Below, in pieces: positions 11,341 through 24,053 of a stretch of DNA of 64,000 nucleotides. A program made the position numbers and the translations under genes. Source of the stretch: Cycas panzhihuaensis (Eukaryota; Cycadophyta); the NCBI GenBank assembly GCA_023213395.1, contig CM041465.1, positions 186,813,741 to 186,877,740 of the forward strand. Direction: 5' to 3'. How positions within the stretch are numbered: position 1 is the stretch's first letter; every line of letters starts with the position of its first letter. The notes beneath the pieces were generated by a model. The model was given only the letters and a program-made list of their open reading frames with translations. It was not told the DNA's origin and did not search any database.

Positions 11341-12520
11341 ATGCAGGCCCTAGAGAGAGTAGAGACACGAGAAAATGAGGAGATGGCCATCAAAGAGTTA
11401 GTTAGCCAGTTGGACGAGGTGGGATAGGGGATATTGAGAGCATGTGGACTCTCATGGGCAAGTGGATCAACTCTGCTAGTGATGGAGCATGAGATACTAT
11501 ATGAATTCATTAGTTGTTAAATCCCAAGACATAATACCTTTAGGGTATGATCCATCAGAGAGATCGAGATCACTCTGAGAGATGTAGGGAAGATCCTCAG
11601 GGTTAGTTAATGTAGAGAGTGAGTGAGACTCATTAAAGTGACTAATGAGGAGTCATAGATGGCATGCAATGAGTACCTGATGGGGTTTACTAATCAAATT
11701 GACCAGCATGAAATATTAGTAGAGGCCATTCAGATAGTAGATGGCATCCTCGTCATTCGAAGGATCATTACTCTGATTATGATATATAAGATAGTTAGAA
11801 CCCAATATTTAGGGGGGTTCTAGTGTAGTGGATGGGAGTAGTAAGAAGATGTGAGTAGGGGATTCAGATTAACTAGGGGTAGTACATAGTAGACAGCATT
11901 AGCCACTAGTTATCCATAATCAGGAGGATGGGGAGGGGAGGCTTCTCATATAGGTTTATATTAATGTGATGGTTGTATGATTATTTTCTACTTATAAGGC
12001 CGGGAGGTGATCTAGGAGAGATGACAATGATAGATCTAGGGATGAATAGGTGGCATGTGAGATCGCAGATCCATAATAGGCCAGCTGTCATGGCAAGGAG
12101 TATACATAGCCCTCTCCTCAATAGAATGATAAGGAGACAGCTCATAGAGGATGCATATGTAGTGCTACCAGTTTGGAGTGATAATGAGATAGATGCCGAG
12201 AGAGGGTAGCAATAGAGGAGGGTCCAGCAGTTAGATGAGGGAGAGTGAGAGGGAGAGGGCAACATAGAGGAGGATGACATGGGTGAGGTGGCAGGGGTGG
12301 TGGAGAGATAGGATGAAGAGGTAAAGGAGGTGTCTCATATAGCGGGGGAGTAGGAGAGAGCCATCAGGCACTTAGGAGAGTGGGTGGAGCACCTATGGAG
12401 GATACGAGAGGCTTCACACAAATCATGGAACTAGGCTTAATGGATGGACAAGGTAGAGATGGAGGAGAAGAGTAGGAGAGGGCAAGGCTACCCAGGAGGC
12501 TCCCCATGAGCCATGGGAAG
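11341..12520 (+). pseudogene. Antisense plant-mobile-domain frame in Tat1, with acidic tail
   Basis: Plus strand, opposite to Tat1. A single frame from the ATG at 11341 runs MQALERVETRENEEMAIKEL, then LLVMEHEILYEFISC, PRHNTF and IEITLRDVGKILRV (11563-11604). This matches the core of the plant mobile domain, where a W-x-P-x-T-x-T-F block is followed by a G-E-x-T-x-T-L-x-D-V block. Three in-frame stops occur within the first 75 codons, two of them (TAA, TGA) at places where the family often has Trp. Downstream the frame degrades; 12240-12500 encodes an acidic, Glu/Gly-rich segment (GNIEEDDMGEVAG). PMD proteins include the Arabidopsis MAIN/MAIL1 group and transposon-borne copies; their molecular role is unsettled. 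A comparable antisense frame exists in Tat2. Confidence 0.7.
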
Positions 12521-13428
12521 GAGAGATATTTTTAATAAAGGAGGTAATGGGTGTAGAGACAATAAGTAGAGGAGGATCTCCAAGTATGTTATTTAATTAA
12601 TTTTTCTCACATCATATCATACTTTTACTTTTTGAGGACTTTCTATTCTAGGGAACTAATTATAAGTTGTATGTCTTCATTGGGTAGGTGATGAGATGGT
12701 GACATTAAGGGAGGTACAAAGGACACTAGAGGTGATCTTCTCTTACATTCTAGCATCAGAGAAGGTGCCAGCATGGAACATAGTGGATTGTAGGCTACTC
12801 GGATGTCATATCAATTGTTATAGCCATACACTTTGAGCTTGAGATCTTTACATTAACACAAGGGTAGAACTAAGGACACGAGAGCTAGAGCTTAAGGCAG
12901 GTAAGGATGAGAGATGACACTTGCAGAGGATGACATTGGCTCAAGTAGGAGCATGATATACTCTATGAGTGAGTGCCACTATATAGTAGGGATGATGCCA
13001 CCCTCCACCTTGTGGTAAGTCCATATACGAGGAGACTCTAGGCAGGAGGGAGAGAGAAGATCTAGGTGTACTAGAGGTATCTCATTAGGGGTCGTAGAGA
13101 TGAGTGTATCATGTACTATATAGGGAGATTGGAGGGAGATGAGAGGCATTTTATGAGCCTCAGTATGTATCATGAGTCACATGAGTGATAAATATACTAT
13201 ATCTTTATTATCATGTATATATATCAATCATTTTCTTAAAAGCTTGTATATGACTTATCACTAAACCCTTTTTTCTCCTTATTTCCCTTTTTGAATTGAA
13301 TATAGGATACATTCATTAGCTTGATTGTCTAAAGAAACATATAATAAATTTATCATTTTTTACTTTTTTTTGTTCTTTTGTAGTTATATACTTTTTTTTT
13401 TATTTTTACTATGATATATATATGATAG
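12521..13428 (+). other. Possible C-terminal remainder of the Tat1 antisense frame, then AT-rich spacer
   Basis: The plus strand gives short charged stretches such as EMVTLREVQRTLEVIFSYIL near 12690 and VELRTRELELKAGKDER near 12865, suggesting a coiled-coil tail, with many stops. From about 13180 to 13428 the sequence is AT-rich with T homopolymers and no coding signal. GATAG at 13424-13428 is the left target duplication of Tat2. Confidence 0.4.
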
Positions 13429-16400
13429 TATTTCCCAGCTATCAGGAATGGACATGGGTGAGCCAACTCAGGTAAGTATAGGTACATTTCTATCCCTTAC
13501 CTTTATTAGTTCTAAAAAAGGTTGATTGAAGCACTTCACCTACATTGCACAATGATTGACTCACTACATGACCACTATGCATTCGCTACTTGACTATATT
13601 ATATCTCAGCACTCTTCAGCTTGTGAGAATCTAGGGATACATATCCCATGGTGCTCCACAACCCTCCTCCATGTCTCCACAATGTCCCCAAGTACCATTT
13701 GGCTCCCGTAGCCTAATCACATCACCTAACAGTGCATCTTGACCCCTGGCACCTCACCTAGGCTTAGTTGTCATCCTGAGTCCATTTATCATCCTTTTAG
13801 GGAAACTTTTGCTGCCATTACTTGTCTGTTGTGGCCTCCATAAGCCCCCACAACTCTCTCATGCCACCTGAATAAAGTACCATGCTTCTTTGGGCCTAAG
13901 TTTCCCCTCTTTTTGGAGCTTTTAGGCTCCCCTTCCTTCATTTTTCCTGTGTTTCTGGCACATCGTATTAAACTTTGTGGTACCATTAAGTTTACCATTG
14001 GGCGATTGTCCATAAATTTTCTTTTTTTTATTTACCATGGCTAATTTCATATTTATTACAAAATTGCCACATGGATGTGACTTATTTCTTGCCTAGGTCA
14101 AACCCTAATCTCTCAATTGAGCTAGGGTTGGGTTTAAAAACCTAAAAACACCCTCATTTCACCTCTCTCTCACTTATTTTTTCTACTACTTCCTCCAAAA
14201 ATACCCTACAAATAGGACCAAGCCTGCTACGTCTACTTCTTAGTCAATTACCAGTCTCCTATAGGTCCAGGCACGTAGTTGTAAGCCTACAATGTGGCTA
14301 GCCAAGAGGAGATCGTGCTCCAAATAATCTATCAAGTTCTAGCTACCATTCTTGCTCTAGTTTTCTTCTTGCTTGCTGCTCCATTGGGGTTTTCACCTAC
14401 AAACCCCATAGGGTTTGCTTCTCTACCCAATTTCATAAGTGGATCTGCCTCAAATCTACCTACATGTGGTACCTCTAAGTCCATCCTTTACTTCCCTTTA
14501 TTTAAGTAATACGAGTATTATTTGCCAATACTTTTTGTAGTAATTTTTCTCTTCCCTTCTATTGCAAATGGGAGGCAAACCCTCCACTTCTTGCCCATCT
14601 TCTCCTTCCCTTGGCTCCTTCTTAGTTTTTTCAAGGAGGCAGTAAGGTAAAAGCATCTATGGAGAGTGAAAGGAGATAAAGGCAGGGTCCTACACCCAAC
14701 AAGCCTTCTCCTTAATGGCAACACCCTTCTCTCCTTACCTCTTCCTTCTCCATACCTCCCTTAAGTCCTCAAAGAGCCATTGGAAGGGAGATCATTGTTG
14801 GAAGCAGCGTAGGTAGTTTAGTGTTACACTTGAAACCAACCTAGTAGATCCTACATAGGTGGGGTTTTAGCCCCACTCCATATTCTATTTTGTCACTTGG
14901 TTAAAACCTTGTATAACTTGAAAATTTTGTATGTTGTAGCTTTTTCAACTTTGACAACATTTGCAATAGTGTTTATCATTTCTTTGCTTGAATTTCTAGA
15001 AGCTTGCTGTATCTGTCTCTCCTTTCATCCTGGTACTTAGGGGTAATGCGGAGCACCTCTAATTTGGAGGGTTAGCCATTCCAAGGCTATCCAACCTCCC
15101 TCCCTCTCTTTCCCCTTTTTTTTGCATTACATACTAGATAACATATAAGGAGCAAAGAGTGGTATTGGTGGTGAACATATTTCTTTTAACTAAGATAGTT
15201 ACATCCTATTATTTCCCATGTTGTATATCCATCCTGCATATGTTTGGTGCCCCTTGGGAAAGGGAAAACCTTATTTATTTGCAGGTTTTTCTATTGTGTT
15301 TTGGAGAGAAAAGGGGATTCTATTCTAGGTATGTTCCCCTCTGTTTAACATTTACTTTCTTTTTGCTTTCAAAGTTGTAAAGTAGAGTTATAATGATCTT
15401 TACATTTCCCTGCATTATATTTCCTTTTTTTTCCATTGATTTTGGGGGAAGGTAAGGAAGCCCCCTTCTTCATAGGCGCTCTTTCCGTCGTACCACCTGC
15501 GGTTGAAGAAGGACAAGGATCACGAGCATAGAAAGGGTAGTGCTACTTCGGCCACCGTATTCTAGGTACGTCTCTCTTTTTCTAACTTTTCTCTCTTCAC
15601 CCCCTTCCCTTCATTTGAATGTTATTTGGTGAAAAAGGAAAGAAAAAAGATTAGTTTAGATCTCTTGCACTTCATTTTCTTACTTGTTTCTTTACAAAGC
15701 ACACATAGTGGAAATCTATGCATTTGTATGTGTAGACCTCTCTTATTTTGTTACATTGTCACCTAGCAACTTCCCATTCTTTGCACAAGCTTTGTGTCAT
15801 GTAGCGATTCCTTTTTATCTTCCTTTCTCATATTTAAAAGATAAGGAGAGTGAGGTTGTATGCATAGGTAAATAAGAGAGAGAGAGAGAGAGAGAGAGTT
15901 TAATATTACCTTCTTGCCTTAAAAAGTAATCTTTGTAAACATAAGGACACAATATTGCTATATACATTGACCCCTCACCTTACACTTCTATACCTTGCAC
16001 TAAACAAAAACAAATATAAAGATGACCCCTTTCGTTAATTTGCCATTCCTAAGATCCTCCTAGGTTTGGCACCTTAGGGGCACCCCTTCTCAAAGTTATT
16101 TTCTTTACATTCTCTGCTTCTATCGATTAGACTCCCCTAGTTTAGCCTTTAGGTTAGTATCTAGCCTATGGAGCCATCCATCACTTTGACCCTTCACGTC
16201 CTGAGCTGCCTCGAGCTCACGTGTATGGGTTCTTCCTTCTTCTCATATTAAAGGTCATTCCTCTCATACCCCTCTCACGCAAGGAGCCTTTCCCTTGCCC
16301 TTTCTCCTTTCTCCTTCGGCCATCCAAGGATAGGAGGTCCCCTTTTGAGGTTACTTAGGAAACTGAGGAGATCCCTCATCTATCTGCCACTCTAAATCGA

Positions 16401-16590
16401 TGAAGAGTTGCCTCAAAGGAGTTGGTATATCATTTATGGTTTCTGAACCTATGCTCTGATGCATGGATGCCCTTTACGGGTGATTTCTTTCACTTGCCAC
16501 CGCAGGTCCCTGGCCACCAAGATCTTTGATTATTTGGCTTAATCTCATCCAAGTTTAGTTCCCCCCCCCCCCCCCCGAGGTGTGATTCTA
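13429..16590 (+). repeat. 5' LTR of Tat2
   Basis: 3162 bp, starting TATTTCCCAGCTATC (TG mutated to TA; the 3' copy has TGTTTCCTAGCTATC) and ending GTGTGATTCTA. It carries an (AG)n run at about 15872-15898 and a run of C at about 16561-16576. Open frames inside it (14294-14509, for example) recur in the 3' LTR but show no known domain. Confidence 0.88.
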
Positions 16591-17099
16591 TTGGCCACTA
16601 TATTGGGGACTCGCCAGTAAGGGATTAATCCTCTCTCCCTTCTTATTGGTGCTACCTCATTCCAATAGCTCTCCTCGATTTGTTGGGTAGACCTCAACAC
16701 TTGTTACATTATCTCTTTTCCTTCCAATTTCTAGGGGGAACTTGTATGCGATAGTTCTCTCATCACTTACGAGGCCTTCCTCCCTTGTTGGAAGACTCCT
16801 CTTATCATCCCCTTCCTTCGTCAGATTCTGATTCAACCATGGGAGAATTCCCTTCAAATTGGGCACATCATGCCTATGCTTCTAAATCTCATAAGCCATC
16901 CACCTCCTTCCAAAGGTGAGGACCATATCTTTTACTTAGGTGACCAAGAACACCCGTAAGTCCATCACCTCTCCACTCATAAAGTGGAGGCATCTTCTCC
17001 TTTAGAGTTCCACCACCTTGGTGGTGACTCTTATGAGGATTGTCCTATGGGGTCTGCCTCATATAAGGATCCTTCCACCTCTTATAATCAGGCGGGCAC
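16591..17099 (+). other. Tat2 leader with possible primer binding site
   Basis: Directly after the LTR the sequence reads TTGGCCACTATATTGGGGAC followed by TCGCCAG. Its TTGG start and position suit a primer site, but I cannot assign the tRNA with confidence. The rest is a pyrimidine-rich leader with no recognised domain. Confidence 0.45.
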
Positions 17100-18420
17100 C
17101 CAACCCCCCTAGCGGATATTGTGGAAGCCCTTAACCAGTGCTTCCATATCCGTTCTACCTTGTCCATCTCGTTTGACTCCCTTACTTATAATAAGGGCAT
17201 ACCTCGCTTCATCTTCCTCTTCCTATGGTCCATGTTCCTTAAGGACCACCCAAGGCATGTCCTCTTCCCAACTTGGGTTGAGCATGCCCCCCTCTAGTCA
17301 AACAACTACACCTCCACCAACCATAGTATATCTACCTTCTGTTAAATCTAGGGGACCTGCATACGCCCCTACTTCTAGTCACGTGGGGCCCTTCCCTACA
17401 ATTCCTAAGCTCAACCTAGGGATCCTTCCCTTTACATACCTCTAGGTTATACTTCTCAACCATGGGGCATGGTAAGGGAAACCCCTTTCTAGTCTATGGG
17501 GTAGACCCCTTGCACCCATATGGAGTTATGCCACTTACAAGTATCCCATATAGGCAAAATCTGGTATTGCACCCGTCCATTCCATCCTCTTATGTTTTCC
17601 CTCATGTTGTGCCTTTGCAAAGAGGGCAAGCGCCCTCCCAAGGCATCATCCCTTAAGCTCCTTTTTAACAAGAGGCATACCCACAAGGGGGGATAGGTCC
17701 CTCATACTCATCCACTTCTCTACCAATTCCTTTGAATGTGGGATTAACACCTTCTCACCAAATGGGAGGAGGTCCCTATCCCCTTTCAAACCAAGTCTCC
17801 CAAGAGGATTTGTTCAACCTTGCCCACCTCTTTTTCTACCTCTCGTTGATCCCATGATCTAACCTCAGGCGTATCCCTTTGTGGATTATAGATCAACCCC
17901 TCTATCCATTGAGGCGCTAAGAACCAACTTATCGCCTCACCCTCCTGAGGTTCCCAAATTTGATGGGGCCTCATCTCAAGACCCAAAAGAGCACGTTAGA
18001 GGATTTTCCATGGCGTGCATCGATTATTAGGCATACAACCATATCTTGATAAAACTCTTTTCGTGCTCCCTCTAAGGCGATGCCCTTAAATGGTTCTATC
18101 GCCTTCTAGTGCATTCTAACAACTTATTGATGAGTTTGTCAATTATTTTGGCATAGCTCATCCTTTCGAGAGTGGAATGAAGGCTCTCCTATCTCTTAAA
18201 CAAGGTCATGTGAGATGAATCATGACTTTGTGAGATGCTTCCATGATCTTCTCCACTCCACCATGGCAACCTTGCCTAAGGAGTTAAAGAAAGATCTCTT
18301 CGTTAATGCCCTATGCCCTGAAGTCCATGTTGAAGTGTTCAAAATGAAGACAATGACGTGTGATTCTATCATAGCCAAGTGCTTGGCCCTTGAGATAATT
18401 AAGATCTAAGCAGGTCTCAA
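17100..18420 (+). pseudogene. Tat2 gag
   Basis: The plus strand holds a Pro/Ser/Tyr-rich N-terminal part (17119-17700) and then the retrotransposon gag core: PPEVPKFDGASSQDPKEHV, GDALKWFYRLL, FHDLLHSTMATLPKELKKDL and FVNALCPEVHVEVFKMKTM, closing with CDSIIAKCLALEIIKI (18215-18409). Gag assembles the particle that packages element RNA. The core is spread over more than one frame with several stops, some where Trp or Gln would be expected. The end of the core resembles the Tat1 gag stretch VDQCLALEIFKI, showing that the two elements are related. No clean zinc knuckle was found downstream. Confidence 0.75.
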
Positions 18421-19199
18421 GAATCCTCTTAAGTCCTCACAATGGCGTGAGGTACCTCCTCTACCTCGTGAAACAAAAATACAACAGCCTCCTAGGTCTT
18501 CTTCTCATCTAACAGAAAAGACCTTAGATCCCTTAACCTCCACTATATATTCTTTTGAGCATACTACAAAGGAGCTTAAACTCTAAGCCCCTTTATCCCC
18601 TACTTTATATAAACCAGTTCACTAAGCTTCTCAAGTCACACCCCCTAAGGGTGGTAATACCAAATCTTCTTAAACAGGGAAGTCCAACTCCTCCTCAGAG
18701 AAGAAATAGTGTTTCATTCATAGGGAATGCTTCCATGAGGATTCACAATGTTAGGCCTAGTACCCTAGAGCTACCCCACAATATGACTCTTCCCCCAATA
18801 GGTATCTAGGCCTAAACTAGACCAACCCATCCACAAGGATCCTTTCCCCAAACACGGGGAATGTAATCGCAACACCCACTAAAAGGGTAACTAAAATAGA
18901 GGAAGGTCTCCAAACCCTCGTCCTTTACAAGCTAAAGGGAAGGGTGTAAGGATCTCTTCCTTTTCTTCTGGTTCTCCTTGTTCCTGAAATAAGGAAAATA
19001 GAGTTATTCAAATGCTTGAGACCACACCATTGCATACCCTAACTCAGTCCCAAGTAGCTAAAGAAGTGATAGGCACTTCTTCTTCTACCTCTCATCTTAA
19101 CTCTCTTTTAGAGACTCCTCCTTTGGAGATCCCCCCGCTTCCCAAGACCAATTCTGTACATCCTGATCATTATAATTTTCGAAGGGCACTTTCCTAACC
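18421..19199 (+). other. Tat2 gag-protease linker
   Basis: Pro/Ser/Thr-rich plus-strand sequence with many stops (for example the fragment 19012-19197 with Ser and Pro runs). No domain is recognisable; by position it links gag and protease. Confidence 0.45.
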
Positions 19200-19795
19200 T
19201 ACCATAAAAGAGAAGCCCTTCTCCATAATTAACAAGCTTCACACTATGGCTGTAGGGATATCCATGATAGACGTCTTGAGAAGTTGTCCTAAGCAATATA
19301 CTCTTCTTCTTGAAGCTCTTGGCCAACAAGATGCTTCCATCCATATAGTAGGCAGCACCTCCCATGGACCACCTATCATCTCATTTGACCCTTGAGATCT
19401 CCTGTCTCCTAATGAACTGAAGAAGCTTTTGTATTACCCATTTGTCATTTCCGTTGACACCCCTAATTTTATCATAAAGAGAACCATCGTAGACAATGGC
19501 TCCTCAGTTAATGTTATGCCTATGTGCATGCTTAAGAAGCTAGGCATAGTAGTGCTTAAGTCTATCCCTTAGAAATGCCAAGCATATGACAAGACCGAGA
19601 AGTCCCTCTTGGGGATAGTCTCCCTTTCGCTCACCTTACGAGAGAAGACCATTTTTGTAGATGTTGTTGTACTTGATATCAATATGGAGTATAACCTCTT
19701 GTTAAGCCAACCATGGCTTGACCAAATGGGAGCAATCTGCTCCTCACATTGGGGACAACTTAAATTTGTCCATGAAGGATGAGTTACAGTTATCA
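19200..19795 (+). pseudogene. Tat2 aspartic protease
   Basis: Plus-strand sequence reads DVLRSCPKQYTLLLEALGQQ, PNELKKLLYYPFVISVDTP, then the retropepsin active site TIVDNGSSVNVMPMCMLKKL, LGIVSLSLTLREKTIFVDVV and the flap-end block MEYNLLLSQPWLDQMGAICS. The catalytic Asp of the D-x-G-S motif is kept. It would process the Tat2 polyprotein. Two in-frame stops (after FDP near 19398 and after KSIP near 19572) break the frame. The order and the YNLLL...PW block match Tat-type gypsy proteases and the equivalent Tat1 region at 34480-34880. Confidence 0.8.
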
Positions 19796-21099
19796 CACGT
19801 GAACCTTTACCATCTCACACTTCTCATCCATCCTGTAAGGCTATCTTCAATGATGAAGATAGTGATCCTAAGGAGGTTATCCCTTCTATGGGGCCCCTTT
19901 ATTAGGAGACTGACCTTCATCTAACTAAACTTATGCATTGTCATGAGCCAAACCTAGTCAGGTTTGCCCCTATTGGCATGGGTAATTATGGTTACCTAGT
20001 CGTCATGGGCGATTCTAAGTCAGATAATGAGGGCCATGAGATCCCTCCTTGGCATGTCACCCTGGTTTCATGTGCACTTAGGGAGATATCTCGATCGGAT
20101 ATTCCCTCTTCTCTTCATTCTACATTAGCTCCCAAGCTGCTAGTTTCAAACTAGCCATTTCTTTCATCTTCTCGCCCTCCCCGAGTGGCTTCGCGTAGGT
20201 GTCCATGTCGACGAACCACTCGTAGAAGTATTTCTTCTTCACGGTCTAGATCCTCACCCAGGACTAGAGCCAATCCTACTTAGATGCAACCTTACCATAA
20301 AATTTGTCACGTGTTAGGCCCATCGCACTCATCTAGTTCTGACTGAAATTATTTTACTTATAGGCCTAGCCATACAGGGCCTACCCTTCGTGATCCATCT
20401 CTATTCTACGTGTTACCTATCCCTACCCCTATGTAGGCTAAGCACATTGATTCCCCTTCTTTCGCTCTTAAATGAACATAAACTACCACCCTAAGTGTGC
20501 CCTCATCCCCCAACCATGGGTGGAATGACGGTTTGGTGTGGCTTTTCTATCTCTCTACTTTCTTCTGTGACACCTTGTGTTCCCTCCCAAGGGAAACCTT
20601 TCTTCCTTGTTGGACGTGTTGGTTCTCGCAACTTCTAAGTTTTGAAATGCACTCTAAATAAGGATTCATGCTTGAGTACCTGTACTCTCTCTCCCTCGCT
20701 GATGCCTCCTTTACATATCCTGTTATGCTCCTTCGATGGACATGTATGGATCTCCATCTCTTAGCCTCACACATGCCTATTACCCACACTTATGGTGGTC
20801 ATATACACCTACTATGAGTATGGCCCTACATGAAAGGAAGTGTAGGCATCACCCAAATAATCCAATAACAAAAATAATATAATAATTAACCAAAATCATC
20901 ATGATCTATAGCCCCTCGTGCACTTGTGCACCCATGTCTACATATACACATACATATAAATACATAAATAAAACACATAGTAAATGCATCATCATACACC
21001 ATCATAACATCATCATCATGGATCAAATGGGGTGCTAATAGGCCCATGTCTATATATATAAAGAATCATATCATACAAAATAATATAGTACATCATCCT
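19796..21099 (+). other. Tat2 post-protease region, no RT found
   Basis: After the protease a short readable stretch (19933-20154, HEPNLVRFAPIGMGNYGYLV) continues, then Arg/Ser-rich sequence and, from about 20840, AT-rich non-coding DNA. In intact Tat elements reverse transcriptase follows the protease. I looked for FGLKNA, YxDD and integrase signatures on both strands here and found none. Confidence 0.6.
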
Positions 21100-23090
21100 A
21101 GGAAGGCTAGAATCCTTGCAAAGAGGAGTACAATCATGTGGTGACTCCCTAGAGGTCTAGTGCTTTCCCAATCAAAACCCATCATACCCTACTCTCTTGT
21201 GCTCAAGGGGTATCATCTCCTAGTCAGTGTGATCCCTCCCTAGGAGATCACATGTCTCCTAGGCTCCTCCTATGCCTCTGTGAACTCCCAGCCTTACTCC
21301 CCTTATCTCGAGGCCTCCTCAGGGTCTCCATCGTCATGTGTCTTTGGGTCCTACTCCACGATGGCCTCGCTGCCATCTGGTCCACCAGTCGATCGTATCA
21401 TGCTTGGATATGATCCCTCTCTCCTTCCACTCCTTGAAGCCTCTCCTCTAGCATAGCTATCTAGATGTGGCTCTCTACATCTCCACCTACTCCTCCACCT
21501 TGAGCCTCCAGTACCTGGACTTAACTCTGTAAGGTATCTCTCTCTACGTGGGTCTCATTTAGCTCCCCTTGTAGATGTCCCACCCTCACTTAGTGCTCCT
21601 GGGACTCCACTACCCATATGTCCCTGGCCCTAATCAGTGGGGTGAATGATGTTGTGTGTGTCTCCATTGATCGTGGCTCCTCTCTAGCTTGGATAGGAGG
21701 TTGCCCCTTTGTGTAGACCTGGGGGAATATCTCCCAAATTGTCACCTTTATCAACCTCCCTATCTCTGTTACTCCTATCAAGTCAAAGATACCACATATC
21801 AGTCCATACATCTATGTATATATCAGATCCTCAAAACCAAATTAAAACAAGCCCTCTAAACACCTAGTGGTCAAAAGACAATAGGAAAAGATAGTGTCTC
21901 ACCTCCTAGGATGATTGGCTTCTCAACTAGGATGACCACCTCCTCCTTGGGACCTCCTTTGGCTGTGGGTACCTCCTCCTAGCTTGCCAAGGTGTCTCCT
22001 CCCCCCTCTGCTGTTACTACTACTGCTGTTACCACTGCCTAAGCTTTGCCTACCACCCTTAGTCTCTAAACTAGTGTGTGGGGTGGCCTACCCCCTCCTG
22101 CAGCTCTTGAGGGACCTGCCTCTTCCCCCGTAGCTCCTGAAGGCCTTCCCTCATCTCTTACAGTCCCTAATGGACCTGGCTCATCACCTGTCACTCCTGA
22201 TAAGCCTGCCCTATTACCTCTGTCACCTTCATCATCATCATCTCTATCTCTAGGACCACCTCCTGCTCCTACCTCGTCATCATTATCCCACCTCACTCCT
22301 TTGTACGGGTCTACCGTGTAGTCTGCCACGGTGAGGAGGTCTAGCGATGTTACCTCCACTGATCGTATGATGTATGCCTAATCCTTAGTTCCCCTGAACC
22401 GAGTCTACCACCTGTGCACCATAAGAGTTCACGTCGAGATAGGGTATGGTCCTTCTGGTGGTGCTACCATCCTAAAATAATAAAAAAACCAGCATTGCAG
22501 CTGCGTGAAATAAGAGAATCCTCCTCTCCCTGTCACTATGATGGCATTTAACTGGTGACCATATTCGTCGCTATCAGGATGGCCCAATCTAATCTCTCCT
22601 TGGCCTCACACCTCTTAACCATCTCCATCCACCCACCGAGAATGTCCCTATAGTTTTGTTTCTGGGAAACCCAAAATAGAATACCTAGTGTGATCAACTT
22701 CCTCACTTGAGGAATTCTCAACATCACTATAATTTGGACCGATAACCCTCGTCGATCCAACCTATCCTGACTAGTAAAAAATGTGGTCACCACCTTGTGT
22801 GTAGTGTCATTGCTAGGCAATATCCCTAATGATGTTGGTACTCCCCCTTCTGGTACGCCCCAGCACCCCCCTAATGGTATGCCCAAGATCCTCCTGATGT
22901 CTCCTAGTGTGATGGTGACATCCCCCACCTAGGGGAGGTAGAAAATATGCCACATGTGGTCCTAATAAGTAACAATGTCCACCAAGAGATGCTAATTTGA
23001 TACATACTGTGGCATCCTAATAATCTTTAGTAGTCTACATCGCCCTAGGGTCTGTTTATCCCCCCGTGTCATCATCTTAATAAAGCTCAT
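21100..23090 (-). pseudogene. Antisense plant-mobile-domain gene in Tat2
   Basis: Minus strand, opposite to Tat2. From an ATG at 23090 one frame reads MSFIKMMTRGDKQTLGRCRL, MPQYVSN, HLLVDIVTY, DHMWHIFYLP and VGDVTITLGDIRRILGIPLG, the hallmark core of the plant mobile domain, then is open to 22548. Three in-frame stops lie before 22928, two at sites where the family has Trp or Gln. A second block (22359-22066) is very acidic and Gly-rich (DDDDEGDRGNRAG), and a third (21811-21590) may be a coiled-coil tail. The order PMD, acidic linker, tail parallels the Tat1 copy at 11341-12520. Function inside retroelements is not established; a captured host domain is likely. Confidence 0.75.
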
Positions 23091-24053
23091 TATCACAATC
23101 CCTATGTTTTTGTGGTTGTCTACTATGATAATCGCCTATAAAATCACCCAACAACTAGCCAAAACACTCCACACTTGGCTTGCCTACCCTCAGGTTATCT
23201 CCCCCCCTCTCTAAGCTGAGTTTGGCATCTTCCCAAGCTATTTTTCTTCTTTTTTCTGCTTGTTGCCCTCTGCCTCATGTCAAACTCCGTGGTACCATGG
23301 AGTTTGATATGGGCCCCGCTGAGATTTTAGCAATTTTCTCAAAGGCCCCATGGTAAACTATGTAGCACTATGAATTTCACCATGGGGCCCTCCTTACCCG
23401 CCCATAAAAAGGGGGAATACCCAAAAAATCTAAAATTTTTATCTAAGTGGACCAAAGTCAGGTCCACTGGGACTAGGGCTACCTAATTCCCTAGTCCTCC
23501 CCCTCTCTGGGCCTAAATCAAGCTCCAGATGGTCCTAATTTGCCCTTAAGAGGCCAAAAAATACCTCAAAAAATATAAAATACACATTAAATATAATCGA
23601 CAAAATGCAATGGGTAGGGGATGATCCACTCACTAGATCTGGCCTAGCTACCACTATCTTATTGTCCTGGTCTCACCAGTTGTCTCCTTGCCCTGATCTG
23701 ATGATCTAATCTCTCTCTGTGTGCCTTCAAAGTTGGGCAGCACTCTACTACATAAGGGAAAGAGCTCCACATCGATCGTGAGCCCATGAAAATGAATTAT
23801 GTTTTCGTTGTGTTTTCCTTATATAAGCGAGGAGGGCAACAGGTACTCTTTCCTTTCCTTCCACTGTGATAGCCCCTACGTCTGCCTCTTTTCTCATATC
23901 ACTTTTGTCTTATAGGTCTATCCCCCTATTTCACCTCTATGGCCTCTATTTTTTGCCTCCTTAGTGCATTTATGGTAATCCCTTTAGCCTTCTGTAGACC
24001 CCTTCTATCTCAGTTTTTGTACCATTCCAAAACATACATATGTTTATACTCTT
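23091..24053. promoter_or_regulatory. Divergent spacer between antisense PMD and archaeal-type RNase H frame
   Basis: About 960 bp between two frames that point away from each other. A palindromic TTATATAA at 23818-23826 can serve as TATA element on either strand. A short inverted repeat CTCCGTGGTACCATGGAG lies at about 23288-23305. No coding domain seen. A promoter role is inference. Confidence 0.4.

Noticed and set aside
14294-14509. Frame conserved in both Tat2 LTRs (also 26215-26541) as a possible LTR-encoded gene
   Set aside because: The copies are present because LTRs are duplicates; the frame lengths differ, indels shift them, and no domain is seen.
22076-22321. Plus-strand Pro/Ser-rich 81-residue frame
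   Set aside because: It is the complement of the acidic Gly/Asp-rich linker of the antisense PMD frame.
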